From Halichoerus grypus (Eukaryota; Chordata; Mammalia; Carnivora; Phocidae): a stretch of DNA of 64,000 nucleotides. The stretch is taken from the NCBI RefSeq assembly GCF_964656455.1, contig NC_135715.1, forward strand, positions 149,227,935 to 149,291,934. Reading direction: 5' to 3'. A program made the translations under genes and the position numbers. Positions 1 to 11,231 of this stretch are shown here, one piece after another; within the stretch, counting starts at the first letter, position 1, and each line of letters begins with the position of its first letter. Below the pieces are notes generated by a model that made no database searches, was not told the DNA's origin, and saw only the letters and a program-made list of their open reading frames with translations.

Positions 1-146
1 TTCTTAAACTAAGGAAGAGAAGATATGTATATATACTTTTAGATATGATTTTATTATGTTATTGATATAGAAATACAATTTTATTGGAATATAATTTATT
101 ATTATATATAAATAATATAAAATTCATCTATTTAAAGTATACAAAT
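1..146. other. AT-rich sequence, nothing recognised
   Basis: Very AT-rich sequence with TATATA and ATAATATA runs. No open frame or repeat family could be assigned. Confidence 0.5.
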
Positions 147-400
147 CAGTTGTTTTTAATATATTCAGAGTTGTATAACTATCATCACAATCAATTTTAG
201 AGTATTTTCATCACTCCAAAAAGAAACTTCTTACCCATTAGCAGTCACTCCCCTAGCCTCACCCCTCTACCCTCGACCCCAGTGTAAGCAACTACTAATA
301 TACTTTCCCTTCCTAAAGAATTGCCTATTCTGGATATTTCATAGAAATGGAAACATACAATATGTGGTTCTTTGTCACTGGCTTCTTTCAATGATCATGA
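147..400 (-). mobile_element. Old L1 (L1M-type) 3' UTR remnant, antisense
   Basis: The sequence follows the well-known mammalian L1M 3' UTR read in antisense. The landmarks appear in order: 'ttttcatcactccaaaaag', 'acccattagcagtcactccc', 'attgcctattctggatattt' and 'acaatatgtgg'. It is diverged and has no open frame. Family-level naming is from memory of the consensus and the subfamily is not resolved. A weak short ORF starting near 364 is a by-product of this repeat. Confidence 0.65.
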
Positions 401-404
401 TGTT

Positions 405-895
405 TTCAAAGAGCATCCCCTGGGAAGCCATTATTCTGCCCCCAAAGATGTTCACAGCAAACCCTGAAACTGTAAATATGTCAGATTACACAGCAAAGGG
501 GATTAAAGTTGCAGGTGGAATTAAGGTTGCTAATGAGCTACCTTAAAGTAGAGGAATTATCCTGGATTATGGAGTGAGCCTAATATAACCACAAAAGTCC
601 TTAAAAATGGAAGATAGAGGCAGAAGAAGAGGTCAGAGTGATGGGATGTGAAAAGGACTAGATCCACCGTTGCTGGTTTGAAAGATGAAGAAACAGGGTC
701 ATGAGCCATGGAATGTGGTTCCTTCAGTGGCTGGAAAAGGAAAGAAAAAGAAATTCTCTCCTACAGAGAATTCAAGGTGTCCACTGACACCTTGATTTCA
801 GCTGGGTGAGACTTCCAACCTACAGAACTGTATTTGTGTTGATTTAATTCACTCAATTTGCATTAAGTTGTTAACAGTAGCAATAGAAAACTATA
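405..895 (+). mobile_element. ERVL-MaLR (MLT1-like) LTR, diverged
   Basis: Long, diverged match to the mammalian MaLR LTR pattern. Landmarks in order are 'attatcctggattatggagt', 'aaaagtcctta', 'gacaccttgattt', 'cctacagaactgt', and a 3' end resembling 'caatagaaaact'. It is non-coding, with no internal retroviral genes nearby, so it is a solo LTR or a remnant of one. The 5' boundary is uncertain. Assignment to MLT1 rather than a related MaLR LTR is inference. Confidence 0.5.
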
Positions 896-989
896 TATAT
901 TTTTAATATAAGGTCTTACTGTTATAGAATTCCCCCTAAGTAATGTGTAGCTCCATTCCATAGATTTAGTATGTTTTCTCTTCATTTTA

Positions 990-1275
990 ATTCATCTCAA
1001 AGTATTTTCTAATTTCCTCTCTGATTTCTCCTTTGCTCTATTGTTTTTTAGGATTGTGTTTTTTAATTTTCACATATTTGTGAATTTCCAAAATTTATTT
1101 CTATTATCTCTTTCTAGTTTTATTTCATTGTGATTAGAGAACATACTTTGTATGATTTCAATCCTTTTGAATGTATTTATTGAGGCTGTTTTTGGCTATG
1201 GCGTATCGTGGAAAATGCCTTAAGTACACTTGAAAAGAGTGTGTATCTGCTGTTGTTGGGTGGATGTAATGCTCT
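990..1275 (-). mobile_element. Old L1 ORF2 fragment, antisense
   Basis: On the plus strand this reads as the complement of L1 ORF2. Landmarks are 'ttcattgtgattagagaaca', 'gagtgtgtatctgctgttgt' and 'tgggtggatgtaatg', which match the reverse complement of the L1 region around the polymerase domain. It is full of stops and indels and inactive. A SINE lies about 200 bp downstream. Confidence 0.6.
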
Positions 1276-1486
1276 TTAAATCCAGGGAAAAATCAGAGTG
1301 AACATCATTAGGCAAAGAAATGAAAAGTTGTGAGGTGTACATAAATATCAGAGACTATTTACGTTTGACTCTACTTTTTAGGATCAGTGTGACTATGAAC
1401 GTAAGTTGTAGATAGACCATGGGGAAATCTTTAACAGGGTACAGAATATGGAAATATTTTTTCTAAGTTTTAAACAAGTAGTGGGT

Positions 1487-1673
1487 GGGGGCATCTGGGT
1501 TAAGCATCTGCCTTCCGCTCGGGTCATGATCCCGGGGTCCTGGGATGAACCCCGTGTCGTTGGGCTCCCTGCTCAGTGGGGAGCCTGCTTCTCCTTCTCC
1601 CTCTACCCCCCACCTACACCCCCAGCTCGTGCTCTCTCTCTCAAATAAATAAATACAATCTTTTAAAAAAAAT
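1487..1673 (+). mobile_element. Carnivore tRNA-derived SINE (CanSINE)
   Basis: Recognisable SINE with a shortened head: part of the A-box region ('ggctcagttgg') is deleted. It then has 'ggtcatgatcccggggtcct', a 'gggctccctgctcag' block, a CT-rich stretch, 'caaataaataaat' and an A tail. The flanks show a weak direct repeat ('agtgggtg' before, 'agtgagtg' after). The head deletion would remove part of the internal Pol III promoter, so this copy is probably not transcribed on its own. Confidence 0.85.
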
Positions 1674-4179
1674 AGTGAGTGATTTTTAAACTGGAGAACA
1701 AATGTTCATTTCCTTATTTCTGGATAGAAAACACTTGACACTAAAGTGGAAAAAATTCCAAACTATGGTAGTGAGATTCACAATTTAAGTGTTCCTAAAA
1801 GGAAACATATCCCTTATATATGGGCTTTAAAATTAAATTCAATTCGTCAGTGTTGGAAAAATGTCCACTGCTGGTTTTCATCTCTGGCTCCTACCCGTTG
1901 GCAACTCATTCCGTGAGAAACTACATCTCACAGAATACATCTGATTTCTTTAACCCAGCCTCCTAGAAATCAGTTTGGTTGCATGGAAATATAGAGAATT
2001 TAGTTTGATATATCTAAGTTATAAATAGTAGCAGAAGTTAAGCTGCTAGAGATTGTGAAGTTTACGTATTTGTTACTATTCTTTAATATTGAATAGTTTT
2101 ATATTTCTTCTATAAACTGAAAGTATAGTTTTACAGCTAAGTTCTGAGATAATATTGGTGTTCCAAAAAGTTAATCTTCCCAAGAATCTTTATTTATATG
2201 CTTTCTCCATATGTTATCATTTCCAAATAAATTTTCTAGTACAGTATGACATTTTTTTTTAAACCAGAAGCATCAACGTGGAAGGATATTTTAAAGATGC
2301 ATTAAAAAATCTCATTGGATTCATTTCAGACTTAGAAGATCTATTTAATGATGTTTTAAAGTTGAAATACAATTTCTGATGTTATTTCTTGGGCATTAAA
2401 ACTCATTAGCTGGAAGTTGAGGATTGAGTTATTACAATAACAACAGGCACATTGCTGTTCCACTACAATTGCACTCTGAATACAGATGAACTAAATTCTG
2501 TGGAACAGCTTTGCAGCCCTGCCGTTCAATGCTGTTATGACTTGGGTTCTGTTCTTGTCATCTCTCTGAACCTTCAGGAAATCACATTGATCTAGGAATA
2601 CGTTTACATAAGTAACCATCATTTTGACATCTATTTATGAATTTTCTAGGCTCATGACAGCTGTGCCTATATGATGCCACTATTTGCAAGTAAAATATAT
2701 TTTTATCCCACATTCTGATTTTAGTCCTATAATCAACACTACCAGGACACAAACCAATTGCAAGACATGGAGATTTATGTGGTGTGCACCTCCATGGAAT
2801 CAGTAATATGCACCTGGAGAATTTGGCTTTACAGAGGTCTGTAGAGAGTAAATGCTACTGTTTCCAAGAGAAGTTAATCTGCCCATTATAATCGATCCAC
2901 CTACAAAGGTAAATAGATGGTTAAGTCAAAGAAAAAAAGATACCTCTGTTAAGTCATAATTAGGTCAATCGGGATTAGATAAAAGAAAAAAGTAGTGGTA
3001 AGTCTAAAACACATTTTCCTCAGAGGTGGTCATAAAATCACAAAATAGAAAGAATGTTCAGTGCAGATTATGGGCATCATTCTTACCAGAATCTGAAAAT
3101 AATTTTGGAATTGATACGCCCCTTTGTGATTTTAAATGGCAATCAAATGTAGGCATTTTTTATAACTTAAATAGCATCACAGGGAAAAGAAACAGAGCTA
3201 AAAAGATTTTTTGCAGCCCTAAGCACTTTGAAGATTATGGTTTCCTGCTTCGGCTTAAAATCAAAAAAGAAAACAAACCTAAATTATAAAGTAATCGTAA
3301 GAAATTGCAAAATGTTCTGATTTTCACCATGAAAGCTACTTCACAATTTTTGAAATATCAAAAATCAAGTTATTTCAAAAACATTGGTGATGCCCCACCT
3401 TGCTGCATGCCGTTGGTCTCCCTGTGGGTAAGACGAATGGCCGTGCCAGGAGATGTCCTGCCAACCGGGTCTGATGATCTTTAAAGTCCCAACATCATAC
3501 TGTTCATTTTGTTGGGAGGATGGGCACATGTGGTTATGAGAGTAGTATGAATGGGGCAGCGAAGAGAAAAATAACAACCTTCTAATCTTCCCTTTGCGGC
3601 TGCATTATACTTCTAATGAGAACCACTAGCCTTTGCCAGTCCAGATGAAAACGAGCCATGCAGCAGTTTAGTCACACATTAAGTTGACACACCTCGTTTT
3701 ACAGCTCTCTACAATGTAAAACGCTAGAAATCTGTAAAAGATGTCAATTTTCTGTTTTCAAAATTTTTTTTCAAACATGTTTATGAGCATGGGTATATAA
3801 TTTAATAACATATGGCAATCAGATTTTAAAATCCAAATTGATTTGTTCTCTACATATATCAATCAGATCTAGAACATGCTCTTTTCTTACGAGTTTTTGG
3901 TCTTAAATTTCTCTTTTCTGACAAATGAGACACTATTCAAATCTTACTAATGAACCTAATATTTTCCCATTGAATTGGACAGATTAGTTCATTGTATTTT
4001 AAAATGAAAATAATTTTCCATGGGAAAATGTATGAGATTTTAAACCTCCATAGTGTATATTCATGTACTTTCAAAACCCAATTCCTTTTGGCTTACAATG
4101 TGAAAATTAGCTATTTTTGTTACATAATTTGCGTGGGCAGGAATGCGCACTGAGTGATAGCTGTTATGTAGTTGATGGC
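1674..4179. other. Unassigned non-coding sequence
   Basis: About 2.5 kb of AT-rich sequence with no repeat I recognise and no convincing exon. An 87-codon plus frame at 3026-3289 and a 70-codon minus frame at 3365-3577 are within chance expectation and have no domain. Confidence 0.5.
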
Positions 4180-4300
4180 ATCCAGGGCCTGGGTCAGAAG
4201 ATCTGAATTCCTGTCTTCTTCTGGCAGGTTCAGCTGTATTTATTTGCATGGTAACAGCCACTTCACTCAATTTCCTTCTCGGTAAAAGATTAGTAAGTGC
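4180..4300 (+). repeat. Possible MIR fragment
   Basis: Weak resemblance to the centre of a MIR SINE: 'gcctgggtcagaagatctga' followed by 'tcactcaatttccttctcgg' and 'taaaa', as in the MIR 'cctcagtttcctcatctgtaaaa' core. It is highly diverged. It overlaps a 94-codon minus-strand frame (4061-4345) that I do not regard as a gene. Confidence 0.3.
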
Positions 4301-4779
4301 TAAAGTAACAGTAGCATGATAATGATTTAAAAGGGCATAGTACAATTCACTCTGAAAAACTTGAGCATCCTAAAGTCTGGGGCGGAGGGGTTAAGGAAAA
4401 ATAGATCTTGACGGTGGGAATAATGGGCTAAAATTAAGAGAAAATATTGCTGTATGTTGGACTCTGCTTTAGTACAGAATAGTGAGTCTTCAGTTACCTG
4501 ATTATATGAAAAATACCTAGGGTTTTAGTTAACCACTGCTTGCCTATAAGTGAACGGTGTGATTTAATTGCTTAAAAAATCATGAAAGCCCTTGTATTGG
4601 TGGCCATATTGAAGACAACGGAGGCCATTATCTCAAGAACTGGGATGTTGCCAGAATCACTGCAGCAAACTTCTAAGTGGTTAAATGTTTCCTTGCCTTT
4701 ATTAGTGCCTGCTTTCCAATTTATTTTACACAAGCACAAAAGGGTATGTTGAAATTTTAACATGAAACTTTCTAGCTTA
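4301..4779. other. Unassigned non-coding sequence
   Basis: No repeat, exon or motif recognised. A 63-codon minus frame lies at 4572-4763 and has no features. Confidence 0.5.
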
Positions 4780-5130
4780 AAATCAGTCCGTGGCTCTCTA
4801 TCGCTTTAGGCAAAAGTGTTCAAATTCATCAGCGTGACATACCCATTACCCAGGGGTGAGACTCCTGTTAATCTCCTGGCCTCACCTGTGCCCATCCCCG
4901 CTGCCCCCTCATGCTGGACACTAGTCGTGACAAACTGTCCTGTCACACCAGGTTGTCTCGGTTCTTCACATCTTTACCCGTAGTGCACCTTCTGCCAGGA
5001 TTTCTCCTTATCCCGTTCCAATCCTTACTCTTGATTCAGTATCCTTGGAGTAATCCTTATTATTTTTTAAGATGCAATTTAATCATCATGTGCTTTAAGA
5101 ACTACTCTGGGTTAAGTGATCACTCCTATC
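4780..5130 (+). mobile_element. LINE2 (L2) 3' region fragment
   Basis: Matches the L2 3' part read forward: 'tccgtggctctctatcgctt' (consensus 'cagtggctccccattgccct'), then 'tggcctcacctgtgcccat', 'tcatgctggacact', and a cysteine/proline-rich stretch ending near 'tttaagaactactc'. It is an ancient, heavily diverged, non-autonomous fragment. The 78-codon frame at 4911-5147 is a by-product. Confidence 0.55.
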
Positions 5131-5470
5131 TTTTTTTTTTAAGATGAGATTTTATTTATATTTATTTTCTGTGGTAAGAACACTTAACATGAGATTTACT
5201 CTCTTAACAAATTTTGAAGTGCACAATACCACATTGCTAAGGATAAGCACTCTATTGTACAGTAGATCTCTAGAACTTGTTCATCTAGAATGACTGAAAG
5301 TTTACACCCACTGAACAGCAACTCCTCGCTTCCCACACCCCTCAAATCCCTGGCAACCACTATTGTATTTCTGCTTCTGTGAGTCTGACTATTTTAGATA
5401 CCTCATATATGTGGATCATACCGCATTTGTCCTTCTGTTATACCCTGTCCTAGTGTTTATAATACTTATA
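5131..5470 (-). mobile_element. Old L1 3' UTR remnant, antisense
   Basis: Begins with a T run (the antisense A tail), then 'gtggtaagaacacttaacat', 'gagatttactctcttaac', 'atctctagaacttgttcatc', 'ccctggcaaccactattgt' and 'gtctgactattttagatacc'. This is the same class of L1M 3' UTR seen at 147-400, but from a different subfamily or segment. It is non-coding and diverged. Confidence 0.65.
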
Positions 5471-5579
5471 GATCTTTTTCTGGCTACTATTTTGCAAGCC
5501 GTTGTAGATGTCATGTCTGTCTTATTTCTCATAACCCTAGAATTGAGCTCATTCCCAAGCACACTCATGGTGCTAAATA

Positions 5580-5692
5580 AATGTGTGTGTGTATATGTGT
5601 TTTATGATAAATGATGAATATGTATATATATGAATATATATGGATATGGATATATATGTATATATGTGAATATGTGTATGTGTGTGTGTATC
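5580..5692. repeat. TG/TATATG/GGATAT microsatellite tract
   Basis: A compound simple repeat: GT steps, then TATATG and GGATAT steps, then GT again. It explains the isoleucine/tyrosine/histidine-rich short frames on both strands here. Confidence 0.85.
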
Positions 5693-5904
5693 TCCTATTG
5701 AGCAAGAATGGGCAGAACCAAAGAGTGTAAGTTGGACAGAGTAAATTGTGCTGTAAATTTTCAAAAATAAAAAGTAAAAAGATTGGATAATCATCTAGAA
5801 GTTAAATTGTAGAAGAGATTGCTTTATTGGATGAAGGATTGGAAAGAATAATATCTAAATAATGATGACAAAAATGCTGTAATGATCTTATTCATATATT
5901 GCCT

Positions 5905-5985
5905 CCCACAGCAACTGATGAGCCCTTGTTATGTGCCAGACTCTGCTAAGCGTTTTACATAGCTTTTCTTATATCCCAGCCAAAA
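5905..5985 (-). repeat. MIR fragment, antisense
   Basis: 'gttatgtgccagactctgct' and 'aagcgttttacatagc' match the reverse complement of the MIR 3' half ('gtgccaggcactgttctaagcgctttacat'). It is short and diverged. Confidence 0.5.
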
Positions 5986-7033
5986 TATAAAAGCAAGTTC
6001 AGATATATGAATTGATGTGCCCTTGTTGTAACATGATTAAATGAATGAAAAGAAATTCAAACTTAGTTTATCGGAGTTCTAAGCTTTTGCTTTCCTACTT
6101 ACTTTACTCCATATTCTTCTCTGCTTCCTGCATCCCCGGGGCAGCTGAGAGGCAGGACCCTGAGACCTCGGTATGTTGCCCAATGACTTTGCCATACAAG
6201 AAACATGAGGGCCAAGGCCTAGGCCGGTATCAAGGGAACAGGAAAATCAAAAGGGCACCATGAAAGTAAGATAGATTCCTAGAACCCAAAGATCGTGGGG
6301 AAGGGGGACAGGAGCCGAGGTTCATCTCTTTTTACCCTCTTTAAAAACAACAACGATAACAATAACAACAAAACCTTAAGTTATTTTACTTACAGATTCA
6401 GCAACAAAGAGCTTTCCTTGATTCTTTCATCCCTTTGGTACCATACCCAACTCCACTCATTTTACATATACTCTCTTGTCTAAAAATTTTTGACTAGCAA
6501 TAAAGCTTTTCAGTTTATATAACATATAAAAGTTGGAGAGTTATGCCTTGGTCCCAGAGTGACCCCCAAATTTATTACATTGTTAATATCCAAAATGCTT
6601 TTTTGTGGAAAGTAAGACGATTGTTAGACTACACCTCATCATTTCCTGGATATGTATATAATATATTCGCTTTCCTACCTCTAGTTTTAGTCTGGAGCAT
6701 AAACTGGGGTCAAACTTCGGAAATTGTAAGGAGAGTCCATTAAAATCCTCATTCTTAGACCATTAGACTTAATGAAAATGAATATTCCAGATGTCATCAT
6801 TGCCACTCCGACAGTGGCAAGGAATAATATGCCTTGCAGATTGCAGAGAAAGGCTATATAATTCAGCAATACACGCTCAGTCCTAGATCTGATTACACAA
6901 CCCTCCTCTAGGAGTTCTGTTCTTCCCTTCCCCACCGGACACTCTTTGCCATTCCCATCGCTCCTTTAAATTACACCAATGCTTACCTTCATAATAAATT
7001 TGCATAATAAATTTTACCAGAGCAGGGCTGTTT
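5986..7033. other. Unassigned non-coding sequence
   Basis: About 1 kb without a recognised repeat. It holds an AAC/AAT-rich microsatellite-like stretch at about 6343-6377. Frames of 62-82 codons on both strands show no domain. Confidence 0.5.
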
Positions 7034-7157
7034 CTTTTTTTTTTTTTTTTTAAGATTTTATTTTTAAGTAATCTCCATTCCCAATATAGGGCTCAAACTC
7101 ACAACCCTGAGATCAAGAGTTGCATGCCCTACTGACTGAGCCACTCAGGCACACCCC
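7034..7157 (-). mobile_element. CanSINE, antisense, internally deleted
   Basis: T run, 'aagattttatttttaagtaa', 'aaccctgagatcaagagttg', 'ctgactgagccactcaggca'. It is about 124 bp, so shorter than full length and lacking the CT-rich middle. Flanks form an imperfect target-site duplication beginning 'taccag' (7015-7028 and 7158-7171), which supports retroposition as a unit. Confidence 0.85.
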
Positions 7158-7514
7158 TACCAGAACAAGGTTATAATATAAATTTGTTCTTAGTATACTC
7201 CTCAATGTTTAAAAACCTTCTTCATTTTTTATACTCCAAGTTATATTGACTTCAGTTCAAACTAAATTCTGACCCATTCTGAGGTGAATGAGAAAAGGAA
7301 AATGTGTCTTCTACTTCTCAATACTTTATAAATCTTATCATGGGTAATATTTCATTTTCTGTCAAAGAACGTTTTCATTAACAAAGTGTGACTCGCCAAA
7401 TATCAAAATGATTTTCTTAAAGCATTTATAACAGATTACTTACAAAATTCTGTTTAATGTTTTCTCATTATGAGACCCTGGTGTCAGAAATGTTATTTAA
7501 TTATTTTGGTGGTG

Positions 7515-7710
7515 GGGTGCCTGGGTGGCTCAGTTGGTTAAGTGCCCAGCTCTTGATTTCTGCTCAGGTCATGATCTCAAGGTCATGAGATGGAGCCCCA
7601 TGTTGGGCTCCATGCTGGGCGTTGAGCCTGCTCAAGATTCTCTCTCTCCCTCTGCCCCCCTATCTGTGCACTTGCAAGGGCACTCCCTCTCTCTCTCTCT
7701 CAAAAGAAAA
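7515..7710 (+). mobile_element. CanSINE, full length
   Basis: Complete element with head 'gcctgggtggctcagttgg', 'ggtcatgatctcaaggtcat', a CT-rich stretch and a short A-rich tail ('caaaagaaaa'). Flanked by a near-perfect duplication, 'tattttggtggtg' at about 7502-7514 and 'ttcttttggtggtg' at 7711-7724. The 'lysine-tRNA-like' A box is intact. Confidence 0.92.
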
Positions 7711-7724
7711 TTCTTTTGGTGGTG

Positions 7725-9758
7725 TGTGTGTTTATAAATATGTATGTTATATAAATATATAATCACATAATATACAACTAAATTATAGTTATGTAAATAT
7801 ATAATACTATAATACAGACATATCCATTATATCTCATACTTCTCAAAATGATACTTCACATCCACAGATCAATCTTCTGATAAGCATCATCTTTCTTATT
7901 CATTGACATAATATTTGAAAAAATATATATTTTATATACTTATATAACATAAATGATATTATAGAGAGAAAAATTTAAAAAACATATAAGAATTACGATC
8001 CTGCTTTAGCAGCTATGGATGAAATGCAACAACTGATATAAAGGATTTCAATTTGATCTTACTGATACTGTGATCTTTGTGTCATATAATAATGTTCTGA
8101 ATTCAGTCCAAAAGTCAACATCTCACATGATTGTTTTTGTTTTCATGGGCCACAGTTCTAGCTAAGAACCTCCAAGGATCATCTATAGATGCAAATGGAG
8201 CTAAATAGGGAAACTCTGGTTTATTAGGGGAATCTGTACCTGAAAGCAAAAAAGTATTCTTTTTCCTAACAATCTAATATCTGTCTCAGTCAAACCTGCA
8301 ATCTGATCAATTAACCTACAATAAAGGAGGACAGAGAGCCTCATTTTACCACGAAGTATCTGGGTGTAGCCTTCCGGTGTACACTGTTATGGAAAATAAA
8401 ATGTATATTTCTGGATTAGAAATGTGATGTGCTCTCTTTTAGGTTCTGACCAAAAAAGCAGACATGAAAATAGGGCCAATTCTGGGGAGCTTCACTTTTG
8501 TTGGGATTAAAATCATCAGAGAATAAAAGTCAGATGTAAAAATATTCTTTGACACCTTAGGGTAACACTAGAGGTTACTAAAGATAGAAATGTATATGCT
8601 CCAGAAGACCCATAATTCTGTCCCCCAAAGAATTTGGAACTTTTTTTTTATATGGTAGGTTTTAGTGCAGAATAATAGAAGCAAAAAAATCTCTTTTCTA
8701 ATCTTTTAAAGATAGTTCTTAAAAGTGTATGTTATTGAAACCTGTGATTATTCAATATATTAAATGTAAATATATACCTAAGAATTTATATTATTTGCAT
8801 TAATTATCAAATTATAGTAATCCAAAGATCTTTTTGAATATTTTGTAGTACTTTAAAGGTTCTGCGTACCTCAAACATTAAGATTTTTCCTTGAATTATT
8901 TCACTTAATAAACTTATGTAAGTATCCATTAGACATAAGGCATTCTAGGCTGCCAGGAAAATAGATATATGATCACCCTCAATGAACATATAGCCTACTC
9001 AAATCAGTTATATGAAACTGTCTTAAAATAATTACTCATTTAAACTAGATCTAGAGAGATAACATAGTATTTCATCCTTTGCTCTTAATGGATAAATCTT
9101 CATAGAGTTTAGTGGCTGATTGTTGCTCTTTCTTAAAGGCCAAAGGTTCATGTTTCTAATCTTTCCCGTCTCCAAGTATGTTTATCCACGAACAGTTAAA
9201 AGATATGGAAATGAATTTCAAAAATGTTGAATCCTTTAATTATACCCTTGAAGACAGTCCAGACTGTTCACCCTTAGATGACTAAACACATGCCTGGAAT
9301 AGAGGCTGACATAAACCAGCCCTCATTTTTCTCCTCAGCAGCAGCACCATCTGTACCAAGTCTACCTCAAATGGGCAACAGCCCATCTTCTCTTTTTGGT
9401 CACCCTCTTTCTTCCATCCTCCAGATCCTCTCTGATTACAATAATTTGCTTTTGAAACCACTGGAAGGATGTTATTTATAGACATACTTTATAGATATTT
9501 AGATATTTTAATTTTATTTTCTCAACATCCTGAAATAATTTGATAACCTGTTTTTTTGTCTGTTTATTTGTTTTTCTTAGGTAATCCAAATGTCTCCAAA
9601 TCCTGTGTCTTTCATCTAATGTAACTGTATGAAGTGCAGAACCCTCTGCCATAATTCGGAAGACGACCAGAACACAGATCTTTTTCTTGGTCACTCTTGT
9701 CTCCTGTTCTGAACCTCTGGCTTCTTTGAATCACCACTGCCTCATTGCTCACTGTTCA
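7725..9758. other. Unassigned AT-rich sequence
   Basis: About 2 kb with TATA-rich runs near 7735-7810 and 7925-7960, but no recognised interspersed repeat and no exon. Overlapping 67-codon frames on opposite strands at 9278-9485 are not supported as genes. Confidence 0.5.
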
Positions 9759-10178
9759 CAATGGCTGCTTCCTTGCCCTGCTCATGATGGCTGCTTTCTT
9801 GCCCTGCTCATGATGGCTGCTGTCCTTGCCCTGCTCATGATGGCTGCTTCCTTGCCCTGCTCATGCTGGCTGCTTCCTTGCCCTGCTCATGATGGCTGCT
9901 GTCCTTGCCCTGCTCATGATGGCTGCTGTCCTTGCCCTGCTCATGATGGCTGCTTCCTTGCCCTGCTCATGCTGGCTGCTTCCTTGCCCTGCTCATGATG
10001 GCTGCTGTCCTTGCCCTGCTCATGCTGGCTGCTGTCCTTGCCCTGCTCATGCTGGCTGCTTCCTTGCCCTGCTCATGCTGGCTGCTTCCTTGCCCTGCTC
10101 ATGATGGCTGCTTCCTTGCCCTGCTCATGCTGGCTGCCGTCCTTGCCCTGCTCATGCTGGCTGCTTCCTTGCCCTGCT

Positions 10179-10462
10179 CATGCTGGCTGCTTCCTTGCCC
10201 TGCTCATGATGGCTGCTGTCCTTGCCCTGCTCATGCTGGCTGCTTCCTTGCCCTGCTCATGCTGGCTGCTGTCCTTGCCCTGCTCATGATGGCTGCTTTC
10301 TTGCCCTCCTCATGATGGCTGCCGTCCTTGCCCTGCTCATGATGGCTGCTTCCTTGCCCTGCTCATGATGGCTGCTGTCCTTGCCCTGCTCATGCTGGCT
10401 GCTTCCTTGCCCTGCTCATGCTGGCTGCCGTCCTTGCCCTGCTCATGCTGGCTGCTTCCTTG
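10179..10462. repeat. Higher-order block, copy 1, inside the minisatellite
   Basis: Eleven consecutive units whose order of variants is reproduced base for base 424 bp downstream. The block contains a distinctive 'gccctcct' variant unit. It marks a segmental duplication of about 16 units within the array. Confidence 0.9.
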
Positions 10463-10602
10463 CCCTGCTCATGCTGGCTGCTGTCCTTGCCCTGCTCATG
10501 CTGGCTGCTTCCTTGCCCTGCTCATGCTGGCTGCTGTCCTTGCCCTGCTCATGATGGCTGCTGTCCTTGCCCTGCTCATGATGGCTGCTTCCTTGCCCTG
10601 CT

Positions 10603-10886
10603 CATGCTGGCTGCTTCCTTGCCCTGCTCATGATGGCTGCTGTCCTTGCCCTGCTCATGCTGGCTGCTTCCTTGCCCTGCTCATGCTGGCTGCTGTCCTT
10701 GCCCTGCTCATGATGGCTGCTTTCTTGCCCTCCTCATGATGGCTGCCGTCCTTGCCCTGCTCATGATGGCTGCTTCCTTGCCCTGCTCATGATGGCTGCT
10801 GTCCTTGCCCTGCTCATGCTGGCTGCTTCCTTGCCCTGCTCATGCTGGCTGCCGTCCTTGCCCTGCTCATGCTGGCTGCTTCCTTG
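10603..10886. repeat. Higher-order block, copy 2, inside the minisatellite
   Basis: Identical by eye to 10179-10462 across about 284 bp, including the rare 'gccctcct' unit. The match breaks at a 'ttgcactgct' change. A further three-unit block at 10841-10919 is repeated directly at 10920-10998 (79 bp each), showing a second, smaller duplication. Confidence 0.9.
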
Positions 10887-11231
10887 CACTGCTCATGCTG
10901 GCTGCTTTCTTGCCCTACTCATGCTGGCTGCCGTCCTTGCCCTGCTCATGCTGGCTGCTTCCTTGCACTGCTCATGCTGGCTGCTTTCTTGCCCTGCTCA
11001 TGATGGCTGCTGTCCTTGCCCTGCTCATGATGGCTGCTTCCTTGCCCTGCTCATGCTGGCTGCTTCCTTGCCCTGCTCATGCTGGCTGCTTCCTTGCCCT
11101 GCTCATGATGGCTGCCGTCCTTGCCCTGCTCATGATGGCTGCTTCCTTGCCCTGCTCTGCTGGCTGCTTCCTTGCCCTGCTCGTGATGGCTGCTTTCTTG
11201 CCCTGCTCATGATGGCTGCTTTCTTGCCCTG

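Larger units (their letters stand above)
9759..11231. repeat. GC-rich minisatellite, about 56 units of 26/27 bp
   Basis: A head-to-tail array. Each unit is CATG(A/C)TGGCTG, then a variable block, then TTGCCCTGCT. The variable block is CTTCC or CTTTC (26-bp unit), or CTGTCC or CCGTCC (27-bp unit). I counted about 56 units by hand. Edge units degenerate ('caatgg' at the left; a 'ctctgctgg' deletion and 'tcgtgatgg' at the right). Base composition is far richer in GC than the flanks. Several overlapping plus-strand frames of 71-158 codons come from the array: mixing 26- and 27-bp units rotates the frame, and only the A-variant 'TCATGA' supplies a stop. Translation has no family resemblance and overlapping frames look equally good, so I do not call a gene. 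Likely length-polymorphic. Confidence 0.97.

Noticed and set aside
405..895. Retroviral genes next to the LTR-like sequences
   Set aside because: No gag, pol or env-like sequence is visible beside any of the LTRs; they appear as solo or remnant LTRs.
5573..5794. Frames rich in Tyr/Ile/Thr/His
   Set aside because: They are translations of TG and TATATG microsatellite sequence.
9759..11231. CRISPR-like array
   Set aside because: Units abut directly with no unique spacers, and the window is mammalian nuclear DNA.
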